DNA of 64,000 nucleotides from Leucobacter tardus (lineage in GTDB: Bacteria > Actinomycetota > Actinomycetes > Actinomycetales > Microbacteriaceae), in assembly GCF_017583045.1 (NCBI RefSeq), contig NZ_JAGFBF010000006.1, positions 62,001 through 126,000 on the forward strand, written 5' to 3'. Below the pieces are notes generated by a model, which ran no database searches, was not told the DNA's origin, and was given only the letters and a program-made list of their open reading frames with translations. The number at the start of each line of letters is the position of its first letter. Position 1 is the first letter of the stretch. The translations under genes were made by a program, and so were the position numbers. Below are positions 1-9,784 of this stretch, in pieces.

Positions 1-330
1 GCACACCTCGTCACCGGTGTTCTCGATGGTCATCGAGAGCGCCGGCTGCTCGCCGTCGGCGTAACTCGCCTGATCGGTCGCAGGCGTCACGGTGATCGCA
101 CCGCTCCCACACTCCGGGACCTCGCCCTCGGGCGTCGCCGTCTCCTCACCCACGATGTCGTCGGGCACGCTGACCTCCGACGCGCCCCCGGCGCCGCCGC
201 TGGCGCCGGGACGCAGGAAGATCAGCACGATCACCGCAATGACGGCGACGATCCCGGCGAGCACCAGGAGGCGCCGCCGGATGTAGACCTTCCGATCCTT
301 CGGCCCCACGGGGTTGCGCAACGTCGACAT
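1..330 (-). CDS. Membrane-anchored hypothetical protein, C-terminus cut by window edge
   Basis: An open frame of 110 codons begins at ATG 330 and runs off the left edge without a stop. The product has a basic N-terminus (about residues 8-21), one hydrophobic segment at about 22-40, then an acidic Gly/Glu-rich linker and an extracellular-looking domain in which two cysteines are visible. This looks like a signal-anchored surface protein with its domain outside the cell. A TACGCT -10 box lies six bases before the ATG, which suggests a leaderless transcript. No family is recognised. The reading is confident as a gene, but the function is unknown. Confidence 0.7.
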   Translation of the reverse strand, partial: MSTLRNPVGPKDRKVYIRRRLLVLAGIVAVIAVIVLIFLRPGASGGAGGASEVSVPDDIVGEETATPEGEVPECGSGAITVTPATDQASYADGEQPALSMTIENTGDEVC

Positions 331-336
331 AGCGTC

Positions 337-342
337 AGCGTA
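337..342 (-). promoter_or_regulatory. -10 box (TACGCT) of the membrane protein gene, leaderless type
   Basis: TACGCT sits six bases before the ATG at 330, so transcription would start at or next to the start codon. No convincing -35 box is claimed. Confidence 0.45.
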
Positions 343-385
343 ACCCTGTCACATCGAAACGGCGGTCAGGCACGCGCAGGAGCGC

Positions 386-925
386 TCAGCCGCGTGCGTC
401 TTCGGCGTCCAAATGCTTCAGCATGCGCGTGTTTCCCAACGTGTTCGGCTTCACTCGCGCCAGGTCGAGGAACTCGGCGACGCCCTCATCCGTGGAACGC
501 AGCAGCTCGGCATATACCTCAGCGGCGACGAGCTCGGCGTCCTCCTCGACCGGGGAGAACCCATGGCGGCTGAAGAAGTCCACCTCGAACGTCAGGCAGA
601 ACAACTGGCTGAGACCGAGATCGCGGGCCCGCTGCTCCAGCGCGGCCAGCAGCTGGTGCCCGATGCCGCGTCCCAACCACTGCTCGGACACCCCGAGCGT
701 GCGGACCTCACCCAGTCGCTCCCACATGACGTGCACGGCTCCGTACCCGATCACGCGATCGGCGTCATCGACGGCGACGAGGAACTCGGGCACGTCTCCG
801 TAGAGGACCACCAGATCTTTTCCGAGCAGGATGCGTCGGTCGACGAGCGGAGACATGAGCTCGACCATCTGGGGGATGTCTGAGGTGCGCGCCGGACGAA
901 TGCGCACGGGAGAGCTGACGGACAT
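386..925 (-). CDS. argA: Amino-acid N-acetyltransferase, GNAT family (ArgA-like)
   Basis: 179 residues with one GNAT domain. It begins with the usual VRIRPARTSDIPQMVEL strand-helix, and the acetyl-CoA loop is visible in GVSEQWLGRGIGHQLL at about residues 77-92. Length and wording (FCLTFEVDFFSRHGF) match the short single-domain N-acetylglutamate synthases of actinobacteria, such as M. tuberculosis Rv2747, which acetylate glutamate with acetyl-CoA in arginine synthesis. It lacks the amino-acid kinase domain of classical ArgA. It stands alone, with no other arg gene nearby. ATG 925 is chosen; a TAGGCT -10 box seven bases upstream suggests leaderless transcription. The GNAT fold is certain; the glutamate substrate is inferred. 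Confidence 0.8.
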   Translation of the reverse strand: MSVSSPVRIRPARTSDIPQMVELMSPLVDRRILLGKDLVVLYGDVPEFLVAVDDADRVIGYGAVHVMWERLGEVRTLGVSEQWLGRGIGHQLLAALEQRARDLGLSQLFCLTFEVDFFSRHGFSPVEEDAELVAAEVYAELLRSTDEGVAEFLDLARVKPNTLGNTRMLKHLDAEDARG

Positions 926-932
926 GCGCTCC

Positions 933-938
933 AGCCTA
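933..938 (-). promoter_or_regulatory. -10 box (TAGGCT) of argA-like gene, leaderless type
   Basis: TAGGCT lies seven bases before ATG 925, placing the transcript start at about the start codon. No ribosome binding site would then be needed. Confidence 0.5.
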
Positions 939-1008
939 GCGGCTGACCCGCTCGCCGCTTGACCGTGTGACGTCGACGCATGCGCGTCGACGGGTCAGCG
1001 CTGCCGCG

Positions 1009-1197
1009 TCAGCGATGCGAGCCGAGGTCGTGCCCCGGGTGATCGTCGCGGTGCGGTTCGTGCAACTCGTGCAGCGAGCCGATGATGTCGCCGTGCAAGA
1101 AGTCGTCGATCAGCGCGTCGACCGCGATGCCCTCTCCGGTGCCCGGAAGCATCTCGAGACGAATACCGCCGGTCGGTGTCACCGCTTTGCGTTCCAT
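1009..1197 (-). CDS. Small hypothetical protein
   Basis: A 62-residue frame between clpC and the acetyltransferase. The first 45 residues look protein-like (GGIRLEMLPGTGEGIAVDALIDDF); the C-terminus is His/Asp-rich (HELHEPHRDDHPGHDLGSH), which could bind metal. There are no domains, no signal peptide and no strong ribosome binding site. An overlapping 87-codon frame on the same strand (995-1258) is arginine-rich and looks like a shadow. The coding call is tentative. Confidence 0.35.
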   Translation of the reverse strand: MERKAVTPTGGIRLEMLPGTGEGIAVDALIDDFLHGDIIGSLHELHEPHRDDHPGHDLGSHR

Positions 1198-1265
1198 GCT
1201 TCATCGTACGTCCGGGTGGACGAACGCGGAAGAGCGGTCCCTGAGAATCGTCCGGCATGAGAGAG

Positions 1266-1303
1266 CACGACAGGCCGCCACCCGGAGGTGACGGCCTGTC
1301 GTG
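1266..1303 (-). terminator. Strong hairpin downstream of clpC
   Basis: Two 17-base arms (1266-1282 and 1287-1303) pair at 16 of 17 positions around a four-base loop, 22 bases past the clpC stop. There is no clear T tract, as is common in high-GC actinobacteria. Confidence 0.7.
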
Positions 1304-1324
1304 GTTCGGCGTGCGCGTCTCGCG

Positions 1325-3853
1325 CTACTCCCCCGTGCCCGGGGTGGCGGCGGTCGACGCGACGGCCGCGGCGGACGACGCGGTGCCGGACTCCTGCGAG
1401 GCTTCACCCGAGCGGTCGGTCTCGAAGGTGAAGGCACCGTCGACGAAGTCGACCTTCACCAGGTCACCGGCGAGCAGCTCGGCGCCCAGGATCTTCTCCG
1501 ACAGCAGGTCCTCGATCTCGCGCTGCATGGCGCGGCGCAGCGGACGGGCGCCGAGCGTCGGATCGTACCCGACCTCGATGAGACGCTCCTTCGCCGGAAG
1601 CGAGATCTCGATGCGCATGTCGCGATCGTAGAGACGCTCGCGCAGGTTCTTGACGAACAGGTCGACGATCTGCAGCAACTCGTCCTTCGACAGCTGCGGG
1701 AACACGATCGTGTCATCGACACGGTTCAGGAACTCGGGCTTGAAGTGCTTCTTCAGCTCCTCGTTCACCTTGCCCTTCATCGTGTCGTACCCGACCTGGC
1801 TGTCGCCCTCGATCTGGAACCCGACCGGACCGCCAGCGATGGCCGACGAACCGAGGTTCGTCGTCATGATGATCACGGTGTTCTTGAAGTCGATCACGCG
1901 ACCCTGACCGTCGGTCAGACGTCCCTCTTCAAGAATCTGCAGCAGCGAATTGAAGATGTCGGGGTGGGCCTTCTCGATCTCGTCGAACAGCACCACCGAG
2001 AACGGCTTGCGACGCACCTTCTCCGTGAGCTGGCCGCCCTCTTCGAAGCCGACAAACCCCGGAGGAGCACCGAACAGACGTGAGACGGTGTGCTTTTCGC
2101 CGTACTCCGACATGTCGAGCGAGATCAGCGCGTCTTCGTCATCGAACAGGAACTCTGCGAGCGCCTTGGCGAGCTCCGTCTTGCCGACGCCGGTCGGGCC
2201 GGCGAAGATGAACGAACCGGAGGGACGCTTCGGATCCTTGAGGCCGGCGCGCTGACGACGGATCGTCTTCGCGAGCGCCGAGATCGCCTCGTCCTGGCCG
2301 ATGACCCGCTGGTGCAGGGCATCCTCCATGAAGCGCAGACGGCTCGTCTCCTCCTCGGTGAGCTTGAAGACCGGGATCCCGGTGGCCTGTGCCAGCACCT
2401 CGGCGATGAGACCCTCATCCACCTCGGCGTTCGTCGCCACGTCTCCCTTGCGCCACTGCTTCTCGAGCTGCAGGCGCTCGGCGATCAACTTCTTCTCCTC
2501 GTCGCGCTTGTTCGCGGCGAGTTCGAAGTCCTGGTTCTCGATCGCCTGCTCCTTGTCGGCGCGGACGACGGCGATCTTCTCATCGAACTCGCGCAACTCT
2601 GGCGGGCTCGAGAGGATCGACAGACGCAGGCGGGCACCCGCCTCGTCGATCAGGTCGATCGCCTTATCCGGAAGGTACCGATCCTGCACGTAGCGATCGG
2701 CGAGGTTCGCCGCGGCGACGAGCGCACCGTCGGTGATCGAGACCTTATGGTGCGCCTCGTACCGATCGCGCAGCCCCTTCAAGATGTTGATCGAGTGCGG
2801 GATCGACGGCTCGTTGACCATGATCGATTGGAAGCGGCGCTCGAGCGCGGCATCCTTCTCGAAGTGCTTGCGGAACTCGTCCAGCGTCGTCGCACCGATG
2901 GTCTGCAGCTCGCCGCGCGCCAGCATCGGCTTCAGGATGTTCGCCGCGTCGATCGCGCCCTCGGCAGCACCGGCGCCCACGAGCGTGTGGATCTCATCGA
3001 TGAAGATGATGATGTCGCCGCGGTTGCGGATCTCCTTGGTGACCTTCTTCAGGCGCTCCTCGAAGTCGCCGCGGTACCGGCTTCCGGCGATGAGGGATCC
3101 GAGGTCGAGCACGTAGACCTGCTTGTCCTTCAGGATCTCGGGCACCTGGTTCTTCACGATCGCCTGCGCGAGGCCCTCGACCACGGCCGTCTTACCGACG
3201 CCCGGCTCACCGATCAGCACCGGGTTGTTCTTCGAGCGGCGCGAGAGGATCTGCATGACCCGCTCGACCTCTTTCTCGCGGCCGATGACCGGATCGAGCT
3301 TGCCCTCACGGGCGGCCTGCGTCAGGTTGCGACCGAACTGGTCGAGCACCTGCGAGCCCTTGGTGTTGCCCTCGGGCTGCTCGCCGCCGCCGACCGCGAC
3401 GGACTCCTTGCCGGCCTGGTAGCCGGAGAGGAGCTGAATCACGGTCTGGCGCACACGGTTCAGGTCTGCCCCGAGCTTCACGAGCACCTGAGCGGCGACA
3501 CCCTCGCCCTCACGAATGAGGCCGAGCAGGATGTGCTCGGTCCCGATGTAGTTGTGACCGAGCTGCAGGGCTTCGCGCAGGCTCAACTCCAGCACCTTCT
3601 TGGCGCGCGGGGTGAACGGGATGTGCCCCGCCGGCGGTTGCTGACCGGTGCCGATGATGTCGGTCACCTGCTCGCGGACGGCGTCCAGCGAGATGTCGAG
3701 CTGCTCGAGCGCCTTGGCGGCAACGCCCTCACCCTCGTGAATCAGCCCGAGCAGAATGTGCTCGGTGCCGATGTAGTTGTGGTTGAGCATCTTCGCCTCT
3801 TCCTGGGCGAGGACGACGACACGGCGAGCCCTGTCGGTGAATCTCTCAAACAT
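1325..3853 (-). CDS. clpC: ATP-dependent Clp protease ATP-binding subunit ClpC
   Basis: 842 residues, the normal ClpC length. It unfolds proteins and feeds them to ClpP in the cytosol. Two Clp-N repeats (about 1-145) are followed by AAA domain 1 with Walker A GEPGVGKT (~215) and Walker B IIFIDEIH, a UVR-containing middle domain (~420-460), and AAA domain 2 with GPTGVGKT and [13 protein letters not shown]. The C-terminus is Ser/Ala/Thr-rich. ATG 3853 is preferred over the TTG three bases upstream because GGGAGG lies seven bases before it. In M. tuberculosis clpC1 lies in the same order relative to lysS. It is transcribed alone, with a hairpin after its stop. Confidence 0.97.
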   Translation of the reverse strand: MFERFTDRARRVVVLAQEEAKMLNHNYIGTEHILLGLIHEGEGVAAKALEQLDISLDAVREQVTDIIGTGQQPPAGHIPFTPRAKKVLELSLREALQLGHNYIGTEHILLGLIREGEGVAAQVLVKLGADLNRVRQTVIQLLSGYQAGKESVAVGGGEQPEGNTKGSQVLDQFGRNLTQAAREGKLDPVIGREKEVERVMQILSRRSKNNPVLIGEPGVGKTAVVEGLAQAIVKNQVPEILKDKQVYVLDLGSLIAGSRYRGDFEERLKKVTKEIRNRGDIIIFIDEIHTLVGAGAAEGAIDAANILKPMLARGELQTIGATTLDEFRKHFEKDAALERRFQSIMVNEPSIPHSINILKGLRDRYEAHHKVSITDGALVAAANLADRYVQDRYLPDKAIDLIDEAGARLRLSILSSPPELREFDEKIAVVRADKEQAIENQDFELAANKRDEEKKLIAERLQLEKQWRKGDVATNAEVDEGLIAEVLAQATGIPVFKLTEEETSRLRFMEDALHQRVIGQDEAISALAKTIRRQRAGLKDPKRPSGSFIFAGPTGVGKTELAKALAEFLFDDEDALISLDMSEYGEKHTVSRLFGAPPGFVGFEEGGQLTEKVRRKPFSVVLFDEIEKAHPDIFNSLLQILEEGRLTDGQGRVIDFKNTVIIMTTNLGSSAIAGGPVGFQIEGDSQVGYDTMKGKVNEELKKHFKPEFLNRVDDTIVFPQLSKDELLQIVDLFVKNLRERLYDRDMRIEISLPAKERLIEVGYDPTLGARPLRRAMQREIEDLLSEKILGAELLAGDLVKVDFVDGAFTFETDRSGEASQESGTASSAAAVASTAATPGTGE

Positions 3854-3976
3854 CAATAACCTCCCGCGGCTGGGTTCGTCGACGGTGCGACCTCAGCCGA
3901 TGGAAACCAGAATACGTGCCGCGTGCGGAGTTTGCGTGCGTGTTCGCCGCAGGCGTGACGCCCGCGGGCGGGCCCG

Positions 3977-5461
3977 CTACTGCAGTGCCGACGTGAGTCG
4001 CGCGAGGTTGTCCATGAGCTGCCACCTGAGCGGTTGTCTCGCCCACTCCTCGGCCGTCATCTCCCGTGAATTCTCGCGGTAGTAGTCGTTCACCTCGTCG
4101 AGCTCGCACACGAACTCCGTGCCGTGCACCACCATGGAGACCTCCATGTTGAGGCCGAAGGATCGTTGATCCATGTTCGATGAGCCGATGACCGCCACCT
4201 CGTCGTCGACGGTGAAGTGCTTCGAGTGGAGGATGTAGGGCGGGCGGAACATGTGGATGCGCACGCCGGCGCGCAGGAGCTCCTCGTAGTAGGAGCGCTG
4301 CGCGTGATAGACGACCGGCTGATCCCCGATCTCGGAGACGAAGAGTTCGACGTGCACCCCGCGTCCTGTTGCGGCACGAATGGCGTTCATGATCGAGCCG
4401 TCGGGAACGAAGTACGGGCTGGTGATACTGATCCGCGACACCGCGGTGTACATGAGGGCCACGAATACCTGGAGGTTGTTCTCGCTCACGTACCCGGGGC
4501 CGCTCGGCACGATCTGGCAGTCGAGGTCGCCCGGCTGGGGCACGGCGATCTGGTTCTCGGCGAGGTGCTCGAGGTACTCGCCGGTCTCGAGAAACCAGTC
4601 CCCCTGGAAGACCGCCTCGAGGCCGAGGACCACGGGCCCCTCGACCCGCACCATCAAGTCTTTCCAGTGCAGTCCGCGGCGGCGGTTCGACCGCTTGTTG
4701 TAGCTCGAGTCTACGAGATTCTGGGATCCCATGAATCCGACCTCGCCGTCGACGACGACGATCTTGCGATGGTTTCTCAGATCGGGACGCTGGTATTCGC
4801 CGCGCCACGGGCGCACGGGCAGCATGTACGACCACTGCGCCCCGAGCTCCGTCAGCTTGTCGGCCGTGCGCTTCATGCCGGGGTTGCGCACCGAGGAGAT
4901 GTGATCGAGCAGTACACGGACCTCGACTCCGCGCCTGCGCACCTCTGCGAGGGCGTCGAAGACGACCTCGGTCGTCGCATCGAAGACGAGGATGTAGAAC
5001 TCGATGTGCACGTAGGTGCGAGCGGTGCGGATCGCCTCCGCCATGCTTGCGAACGAGCCCTCGTAGTCCGTATGCAGCTGGGCGTGATTGCCCCGCAGCA
5101 TGGGCTGCGCGCCCAGCGAGCGTCCGAGCTTGACCGCCCCGAAGACGCCCGGTGGAAGGTCGATGGCCCGTGTGACGAGCGCTTCCTCCTCCCGCGCCGC
5201 GATCTCGGCGACGAGCTCGTTGATCGCCTCCTGCTTCTGCACCCGTCCCTTCGGCAGACGGTTGCTGCCGATGATCAGGAAGAGGATGAGGCCGGGGATC
5301 GGGAAGAAGAAGATGGCGAGCAACCACGCCATACCCGACGTCGGACGCCGGTTGCGGGGGACGACGAACAGCGCGACCACACGGATGACGAGGTCGATGA
5401 AGACCGGAACGAGCGCCCAGCTCCACGACCAGTCGGCGACTGCCGCCCCGATCGCTTCCAT
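3977..5461 (-). CDS. cls: Cardiolipin synthase, phospholipase D superfamily
   Basis: 494 residues. Two membrane helices at the N-terminus (about 14-33 and 45-64, the second FFFPIPGLILFLIIGS) anchor two PLD domains. Both HKD motifs are visible: HRKIVVVDGEVG at about 231 and HSKHFTVDDEV at about 413. The family joins two phosphatidylglycerol molecules, or uses CDP-diacylglycerol, to make cardiolipin at the membrane. Length equals classical ClsA. Start ATG 5461 gives the usual N-terminal membrane segment. A single gene, with no operon partner close by. The main uncertainty is which phospholipid donor is used. Confidence 0.92.
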   Translation of the reverse strand: MEAIGAAVADWSWSWALVPVFIDLVIRVVALFVVPRNRRPTSGMAWLLAIFFFPIPGLILFLIIGSNRLPKGRVQKQEAINELVAEIAAREEEALVTRAIDLPPGVFGAVKLGRSLGAQPMLRGNHAQLHTDYEGSFASMAEAIRTARTYVHIEFYILVFDATTEVVFDALAEVRRRGVEVRVLLDHISSVRNPGMKRTADKLTELGAQWSYMLPVRPWRGEYQRPDLRNHRKIVVVDGEVGFMGSQNLVDSSYNKRSNRRRGLHWKDLMVRVEGPVVLGLEAVFQGDWFLETGEYLEHLAENQIAVPQPGDLDCQIVPSGPGYVSENNLQVFVALMYTAVSRISITSPYFVPDGSIMNAIRAATGRGVHVELFVSEIGDQPVVYHAQRSYYEELLRAGVRIHMFRPPYILHSKHFTVDDEVAVIGSSNMDQRSFGLNMEVSMVVHGTEFVCELDEVNDYYRENSREMTAEEWARQPLRWQLMDNLARLTSALQ

Positions 5462-5537
5462 GGCGCCCTCTCCGTCAGCCCATCATCAACTCCTCCCGTA
5501 ACTGTACCGGGCAGGAGGCCGCGGAGACGCGCAGAGA

Positions 5538-5741
5538 TCAGCTCCGCGCGTCGGACGCTGTCGGCTTCTCGGTGCGCGGCGGGAGGCCCATGCGCTCCCG
5601 CTCCTGCGCCTCCATCTCGCGATACACGCGCCGCTCCGTACGATCAGCGCGCAGGATGAGACGCATGACGACGAAGAAGAAGATGCCGATGAGCACGGTC
5701 GGCGTGATCGACCAGACCGCGTTCAGCCACCAGTTGTCCAT
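5538..5741 (-). CDS. Small single-pass membrane protein
   Basis: 67 residues: a short N-terminus with MDNWWLNAVWSITPT, one membrane helix at about 14-29 (VLIGIFFFVVMRLIL), then a highly charged cytosolic tail (RADRTERRVYREMEAQERERMG). Similar small proteins are found beside lysS in Microbacteriaceae. It lies 47 bases after lysS on the same strand, so it may be cotranscribed. The function is unknown; the conserved-looking charged tail suggests a scaffold or membrane-adaptor role, but that is only a guess. Confidence 0.6.
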   Translation of the reverse strand: MDNWWLNAVWSITPTVLIGIFFFVVMRLILRADRTERRVYREMEAQERERMGLPPRTEKPTASDARS

Positions 5742-5788
5742 GCGACCAGAGTACGGCACCCGCCTGGGAGCACCGCAGGGACCGACCC

Positions 5789-7333
5789 CTACTTGACGAG
5801 CGGGAAGAGGATCGTCTCGCGAATGCCGAGGCCCGTGAGCGCCATGAGCAACCGGTCGATGCCCATGCCCATACCGCCCGACGGCGGCATGCCGTGCTCG
5901 AGGGCGCGGAGGAACTCTTCGTCGACGCGCATCGCTTCGTCGTCGCCGCGCGCCGCCTGCGCCGCCTGCTCGACGAATCGCTCGCGCTGCACGACGGGGT
6001 CGACGAGTTCGGAGTAGCCCGTGGCCAGCTCGAATCCGCGCACGTACAGGTCCCACTTCTCGACGACGCCCGGAATCGAGCGGTGGTGCCTCGTGAGCGG
6101 GCTCGTTTCGACCGGGAAGTCCATGACGAATGTGGGTCGGGTCAGGCCGTCCTTCACGAAGTGCTCCCACAGCTCCTCGACCAGCTTGCCGTGGTTCGGC
6201 AGCTTCACTTCGACCCCTTCGGCATCAGCGATCGCCAGCAGCTCCTCGACGGAGGTCTCCGGGGTGATCTCGCGTCCGGCAGCCTCCGAAAGCGTGCCGT
6301 ACATCGAGATGCGATCCCAGTCGCCGCCGAGGTCGAACAGTGTGCCATCGGCCCAGAGCACCGTGTGCGATCCCGCGCGGTCGGTGCCGGCGTTCGCGGC
6401 GAGCGCCGCGTTCTGCACGAGCGCCTGCGTCAGGTCTGCGATGCCCTGGTAATCGGAGTAGGCCTCATACGCCTCGAGCATCGCGAACTCGGGGCTGTGC
6501 GTCGAGTCCGCGCCCTCGTTCCGGAAGTTGCGGTTGATCTCGAAGACGCGCTCGAGCCCGCCGACGGCCGCACGCTTCAAGAACAGCTCGGGTGCGATCC
6601 GGAGGTAGAGTTCGGTGTCGAACGCGTTGGACCGGGTGATGAACGGGCGGGCGGACGCACCGCCGTGCATCGTCTGCAGCATTGGAGTCTCGACCTCGAT
6701 GTAGTCCCGCTCGGCGAACGTCTGCCGCAGGCTGGCCATCGCGGCCGCGCGAGCGCGCACGTTGATGCGCGCCTGATCGCGCTGGATGAGGTCCAGGTAG
6801 CGCTGGCGCACCCGCGTCTCCTCATTCAGCTCGCCATACATGTTCGGCAGCGGCGCGAGCGCCTTCGCCGCGATCTGCCAGTCGCGCACCATGATCGACA
6901 GCTCCCCGCGGCGGCTCGAGATGACCTCGCCGCTGACGAACAGATGATCACCGAGATCGACGAGATCCTTGAACCGCGCGAGCGACTCCTCACCGACCTC
7001 GGCCAAGCTCACCATGGCCTGGATCCGCTCGCCGCTGCCGGACTGCAGGCTCGCGAAGCAGAGCTTGCCGGTGTTGCGCTGGAAGACGACACGACCCGCG
7101 AGTCCCACCGTCTCTCCCGACGCGCTGTCGGGGGTCTCGGTCAGGTGGGCCCACTGCGCCCGCACCGCGGGGATCGTCGTCGTGACGGGCACCGACACCG
7201 GGTAGGCTCCTCCGGCGAGATCCGCGTCGGCGTTCAGCCGTTCCCGCTTGTCGAGTCGCACCTGCTTCTGCTCGAAGACCTCGTTTTCGAAGCTCTCGGT
7301 ATCGATGCGCTCTGGCGTGGTCTGATCGCTCAT
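5789..7333 (-). CDS. lysS: Lysyl-tRNA synthetase, class II
   Basis: 514 residues. It charges tRNA-Lys in the cytosol. The N-terminal OB-fold anticodon domain covers about 60-170 and the class II catalytic domain about 190-510. Motif 2 (RNFRNEGADSTHSPEF) and motif 3 (GMGMGIDRLLMAL) are intact. ATG 7333 follows a GGAGG box at good spacing. It sits downstream of the DUF2520/PH-domain cluster, in an order like M. tuberculosis lysS, but the panC and panD genes found there are absent here. Confidence 0.96.
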   Translation of the reverse strand: MSDQTTPERIDTESFENEVFEQKQVRLDKRERLNADADLAGGAYPVSVPVTTTIPAVRAQWAHLTETPDSASGETVGLAGRVVFQRNTGKLCFASLQSGSGERIQAMVSLAEVGEESLARFKDLVDLGDHLFVSGEVISSRRGELSIMVRDWQIAAKALAPLPNMYGELNEETRVRQRYLDLIQRDQARINVRARAAAMASLRQTFAERDYIEVETPMLQTMHGGASARPFITRSNAFDTELYLRIAPELFLKRAAVGGLERVFEINRNFRNEGADSTHSPEFAMLEAYEAYSDYQGIADLTQALVQNAALAANAGTDRAGSHTVLWADGTLFDLGGDWDRISMYGTLSEAAGREITPETSVEELLAIADAEGVEVKLPNHGKLVEELWEHFVKDGLTRPTFVMDFPVETSPLTRHHRSIPGVVEKWDLYVRGFELATGYSELVDPVVQRERFVEQAAQAARGDDEAMRVDEEFLRALEHGMPPSGGMGMGIDRLLMALTGLGIRETILFPLVK

Positions 7334-7373
7334 GTGGGCGGGGTCCTCCGTGTGGTCGGCGTACCGCACAAGT

Positions 7374-8096
7374 CTACCCGTCGAGGTTCGGCGCGGACGG
7401 CCCGGCGGTCTCCGCCGAGATGAGCTCCTCCTCGATCGCCGCACGGACGATGCCGCCGACGACACGGTCCGGTCGATCGACGCCGAACCCGCGCATGGCT
7501 TCGGTCGCCTGGCGCACGACCGCGCGCGAGAACTGTTCGGCTGCGGCGACGGCCTCGGCATAGGCCGGCCGATCCGCCTCGTCGATGATGACCGGTTCGG
7601 CACCCATCTCGACGGCGAGGGCCTGTCCGATCGGCAGCACCGGTGTCGGTCCCGTCACGGCTACCATCGCGTTGGCGAGTCGCGCGAGATCGAGGCTCGT
7701 GCCGGTGAAGACGATGGCAGGGTGCAGTGCGAGCGGGATCACGCCGTTCGCGAGGGCCGGCTCGAAGACGCGAAAGCCGTGCTCTGGGGACGTGTGCATC
7801 ACGATCTGACCCGGCTGCCACGCGCCCGTTTCGGTGAGCCCGTGCACGAGCCCGGGCAGCTGATCCCCCGGGACCGCGCACAGCACGAGCTCGGACCTGC
7901 GGACGATCTCGGGCACCTCGAGCACCGGGACGCCCGGCAGCATGGACTCGGCGCGTTCACGGCTCTGTTCGCTGAGCGCCGAGATGCCGGTGATCGCGTG
8001 ACCCGCGCCCGCGAGAGCGCGACCCAGGACCGGACCCACGCGTCCGGCGCCGATGATCCCGACCCCGAGTCGGGACTGCTGCGGCGCCGGGGTCAC
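7374..8096 (-). CDS. Rossmann-like and DUF2520 domain protein
   Basis: 240 residues. The N-terminal Rossmann fold begins LGVGIIGAGRVGPVLGRAL at about 10-28, a dinucleotide-binding GxGxxG variant, and is followed by an all-helical C-terminal DUF2520 domain (about 125-225), as in ketopantoate/6-phosphogluconate-type dehydrogenases. M. tuberculosis Rv3603c is the same kind of protein and lies next to panC; the substrate is unknown. The GTG start at 8096 overlaps the stop of the upstream PH-domain gene (GTGA), so the two are translationally coupled. It ends 40 bases before lysS. Confidence 0.85.
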   Translation of the reverse strand: MTPAPQQSRLGVGIIGAGRVGPVLGRALAGAGHAITGISALSEQSRERAESMLPGVPVLEVPEIVRRSELVLCAVPGDQLPGLVHGLTETGAWQPGQIVMHTSPEHGFRVFEPALANGVIPLALHPAIVFTGTSLDLARLANAMVAVTGPTPVLPIGQALAVEMGAEPVIIDEADRPAYAEAVAAAEQFSRAVVRQATEAMRGFGVDRPDRVVGGIVRAAIEEELISAETAGPSAPNLDG

Positions 8097-9784
8097 CGCT
8101 GCTCCGTCCCGGCGTCGGGGGCGGAGGCCTCGGCGAGACGCTCGGCCTCGCGTCGATCGGCCTCACCGCTCTGCACCCGCACGACGGTGCCGGCGAGCTC
8201 GTCGAAGAACGCGCGGGCGGTCGGGAGGGCGAGACCGCGGGCTTCGACACCGATCGGGCCGAGCACGGTGTGGGTCTGGATCGACGCGAGCCCCAGCATG
8301 CGGTGCACGAGCGGTCGCCTGAGCTGCACCGACTGCGTCCGCAGCAGGGGCGCCACGATGAGCGAACGGGTCAGCGCACCGCGTCGGATGCGGAGGGTGG
8401 CTCGTTCGTCGTTGCGGCTCTGGGCCACGAGCTGCACGCCGGCACGCCGACGGGCGAACCAGAGCACCGAGGCCGACCGGGTGCCGGGGCGGACGTACCC
8501 CTCACCCGAACCGACCAGAGCGTCACGCAGCGGGTGCTGCTCGTCGAACGCGTCGGGCAGGAGCGCTTCGAGCACGCGCACCGCGTCCTCCACACGGCCG
8601 ACCGGCAGCACGATATTGCGGTTGCTGTTCTGGCCACCCTGTGAGACGGAGTAGCCGGCGACGTTGATCCTGACCTTCCACCAGCCGAAGATGCGCCACC
8701 CGAGCGGCTGCATCGCCTCCACGCTGTGCACGCGGCCGAGCGGAATCGTCTCGGTGTTCGTCGCCGTGAGACCAGCACTCGTACGGATTCCCTCGCGCGA
8801 CCGCGTGAGGGTGAAGTTGAAGCCCTTGTTGAACTGCCCGAAGATGAGCCCCACCATGACGAGGGCGAGCGGGATGAGACCGACGAGCGCCCCTGGCGAC
8901 CGCACGATCGCGATCACCACGATCGCGATGAGCACGGCGACGGTGAACAGCATCTCCCAGCTCAGCAGAATGCTGCCGATCAACCGCGGAACGGGCACGG
9001 CGACCAGCACGCCGGAGCGACGCGCCGAGGCGTCGATGTCGAAGTCGGCGAACTCTTGCACGCGCCGGTCGAACGCACCATGGGCCTCGCCGTACGAGGT
9101 GCCGTCGTATCCGACGGCACCGACCGGATCGCCGGTCGGCACGGCAGCCGCGTCGTGCACCGGTTCGGGTGCGCTCTCAGACGGGTCGTCGCCCTGCGAT
9201 CGCGCGGCAGATCGGACGATCTGCTCGCGCACCGTCTTCGCGTCACGGTGCCCCAGGTACGCGAGTTCGACCTTGCCGCCCGCGCCGCCGGTCTGCACGT
9301 CGATCTTCGTGAGACCGAGCATGCGCGCCAGCAGCGGTCGCTGCAGATTCACACTCTGAATGCGATCGAGCGGGGCCCGACGGTGCTTCTTGAACAGGAT
9401 CCCCGAGCGATTCTCGACCGCTTCTCCGGTGATGCGGTAGGTGTGCACCCGCCAGCTCAGCCAGGAGAAGAGCACGATCACCAGGATCAGTCCGAAGATG
9501 GCGGCGATCCCGATGCCGAGCATGCCCTCGGCGATCACCGTCTCGATGAGCTCCTCGGGTCCGCCACCCGAGTACGACTCCCCGACGAACAGCTCGATGA
9601 GCATCTCACGGAGGTTGGCGATGATGATGCCGAGGATCACGAGCAGCGCGAGACCGCCCTGCATGAGCGGAGTGAGGGGGTGCATGCGGCGCCATCCCGC
9701 GCTGTCCGCCTTGCCGGGCAGGGCCTCGGCCGCCGGAGCGATCGTCCCCTGCTCGTCGTCCGGAACCTCGGACTGGTCGCTCAC
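8093..9784 (-). CDS. PH (bPH_2) domain membrane protein, YdbT-like
   Basis: 563 residues with paired membrane helices followed by bacterial PH-like (bPH_2, PF03703) modules repeated along the chain: near 95-180, 315-400 and 440-545. Recurring motifs include GILFKKHRRAPLDRIQSVNLQRPLLARMLGL and the later copy around TQSVQLRRPLVHRMLGL. Such proteins lie at the membrane; B. subtilis YdbS/YdbT are the best known relatives. It starts with GTG 9784, overlapping the upstream gene's stop (GTGA), and its own stop overlaps the next start. The tight coupling of a YdbS-like and a YdbT-like protein suggests one membrane complex. Biochemical role unknown. Confidence 0.85.
   Translation of the reverse strand: MSDQSEVPDDEQGTIAPAAEALPGKADSAGWRRMHPLTPLMQGGLALLVILGIIIANLREMLIELFVGESYSGGGPEELIETVIAEGMLGIGIAAIFGLILVIVLFSWLSWRVHTYRITGEAVENRSGILFKKHRRAPLDRIQSVNLQRPLLARMLGLTKIDVQTGGAGGKVELAYLGHRDAKTVREQIVRSAARSQGDDPSESAPEPVHDAAAVPTGDPVGAVGYDGTSYGEAHGAFDRRVQEFADFDIDASARRSGVLVAVPVPRLIGSILLSWEMLFTVAVLIAIVVIAIVRSPGALVGLIPLALVMVGLIFGQFNKGFNFTLTRSREGIRTSAGLTATNTETIPLGRVHSVEAMQPLGWRIFGWWKVRINVAGYSVSQGGQNSNRNIVLPVGRVEDAVRVLEALLPDAFDEQHPLRDALVGSGEGYVRPGTRSASVLWFARRRAGVQLVAQSRNDERATLRIRRGALTRSLIVAPLLRTQSVQLRRPLVHRMLGLASIQTHTVLGPIGVEARGLALPTARAFFDELAGTVVRVQSGEADRREAERLAEASAPDAGTEQR

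Noticed and set aside
2090-3859. 589-codon open frame opposite clpC
   Set aside because: Arg/Leu/Asp-rich shadow of a GC-biased gene; no start site or family resemblance.
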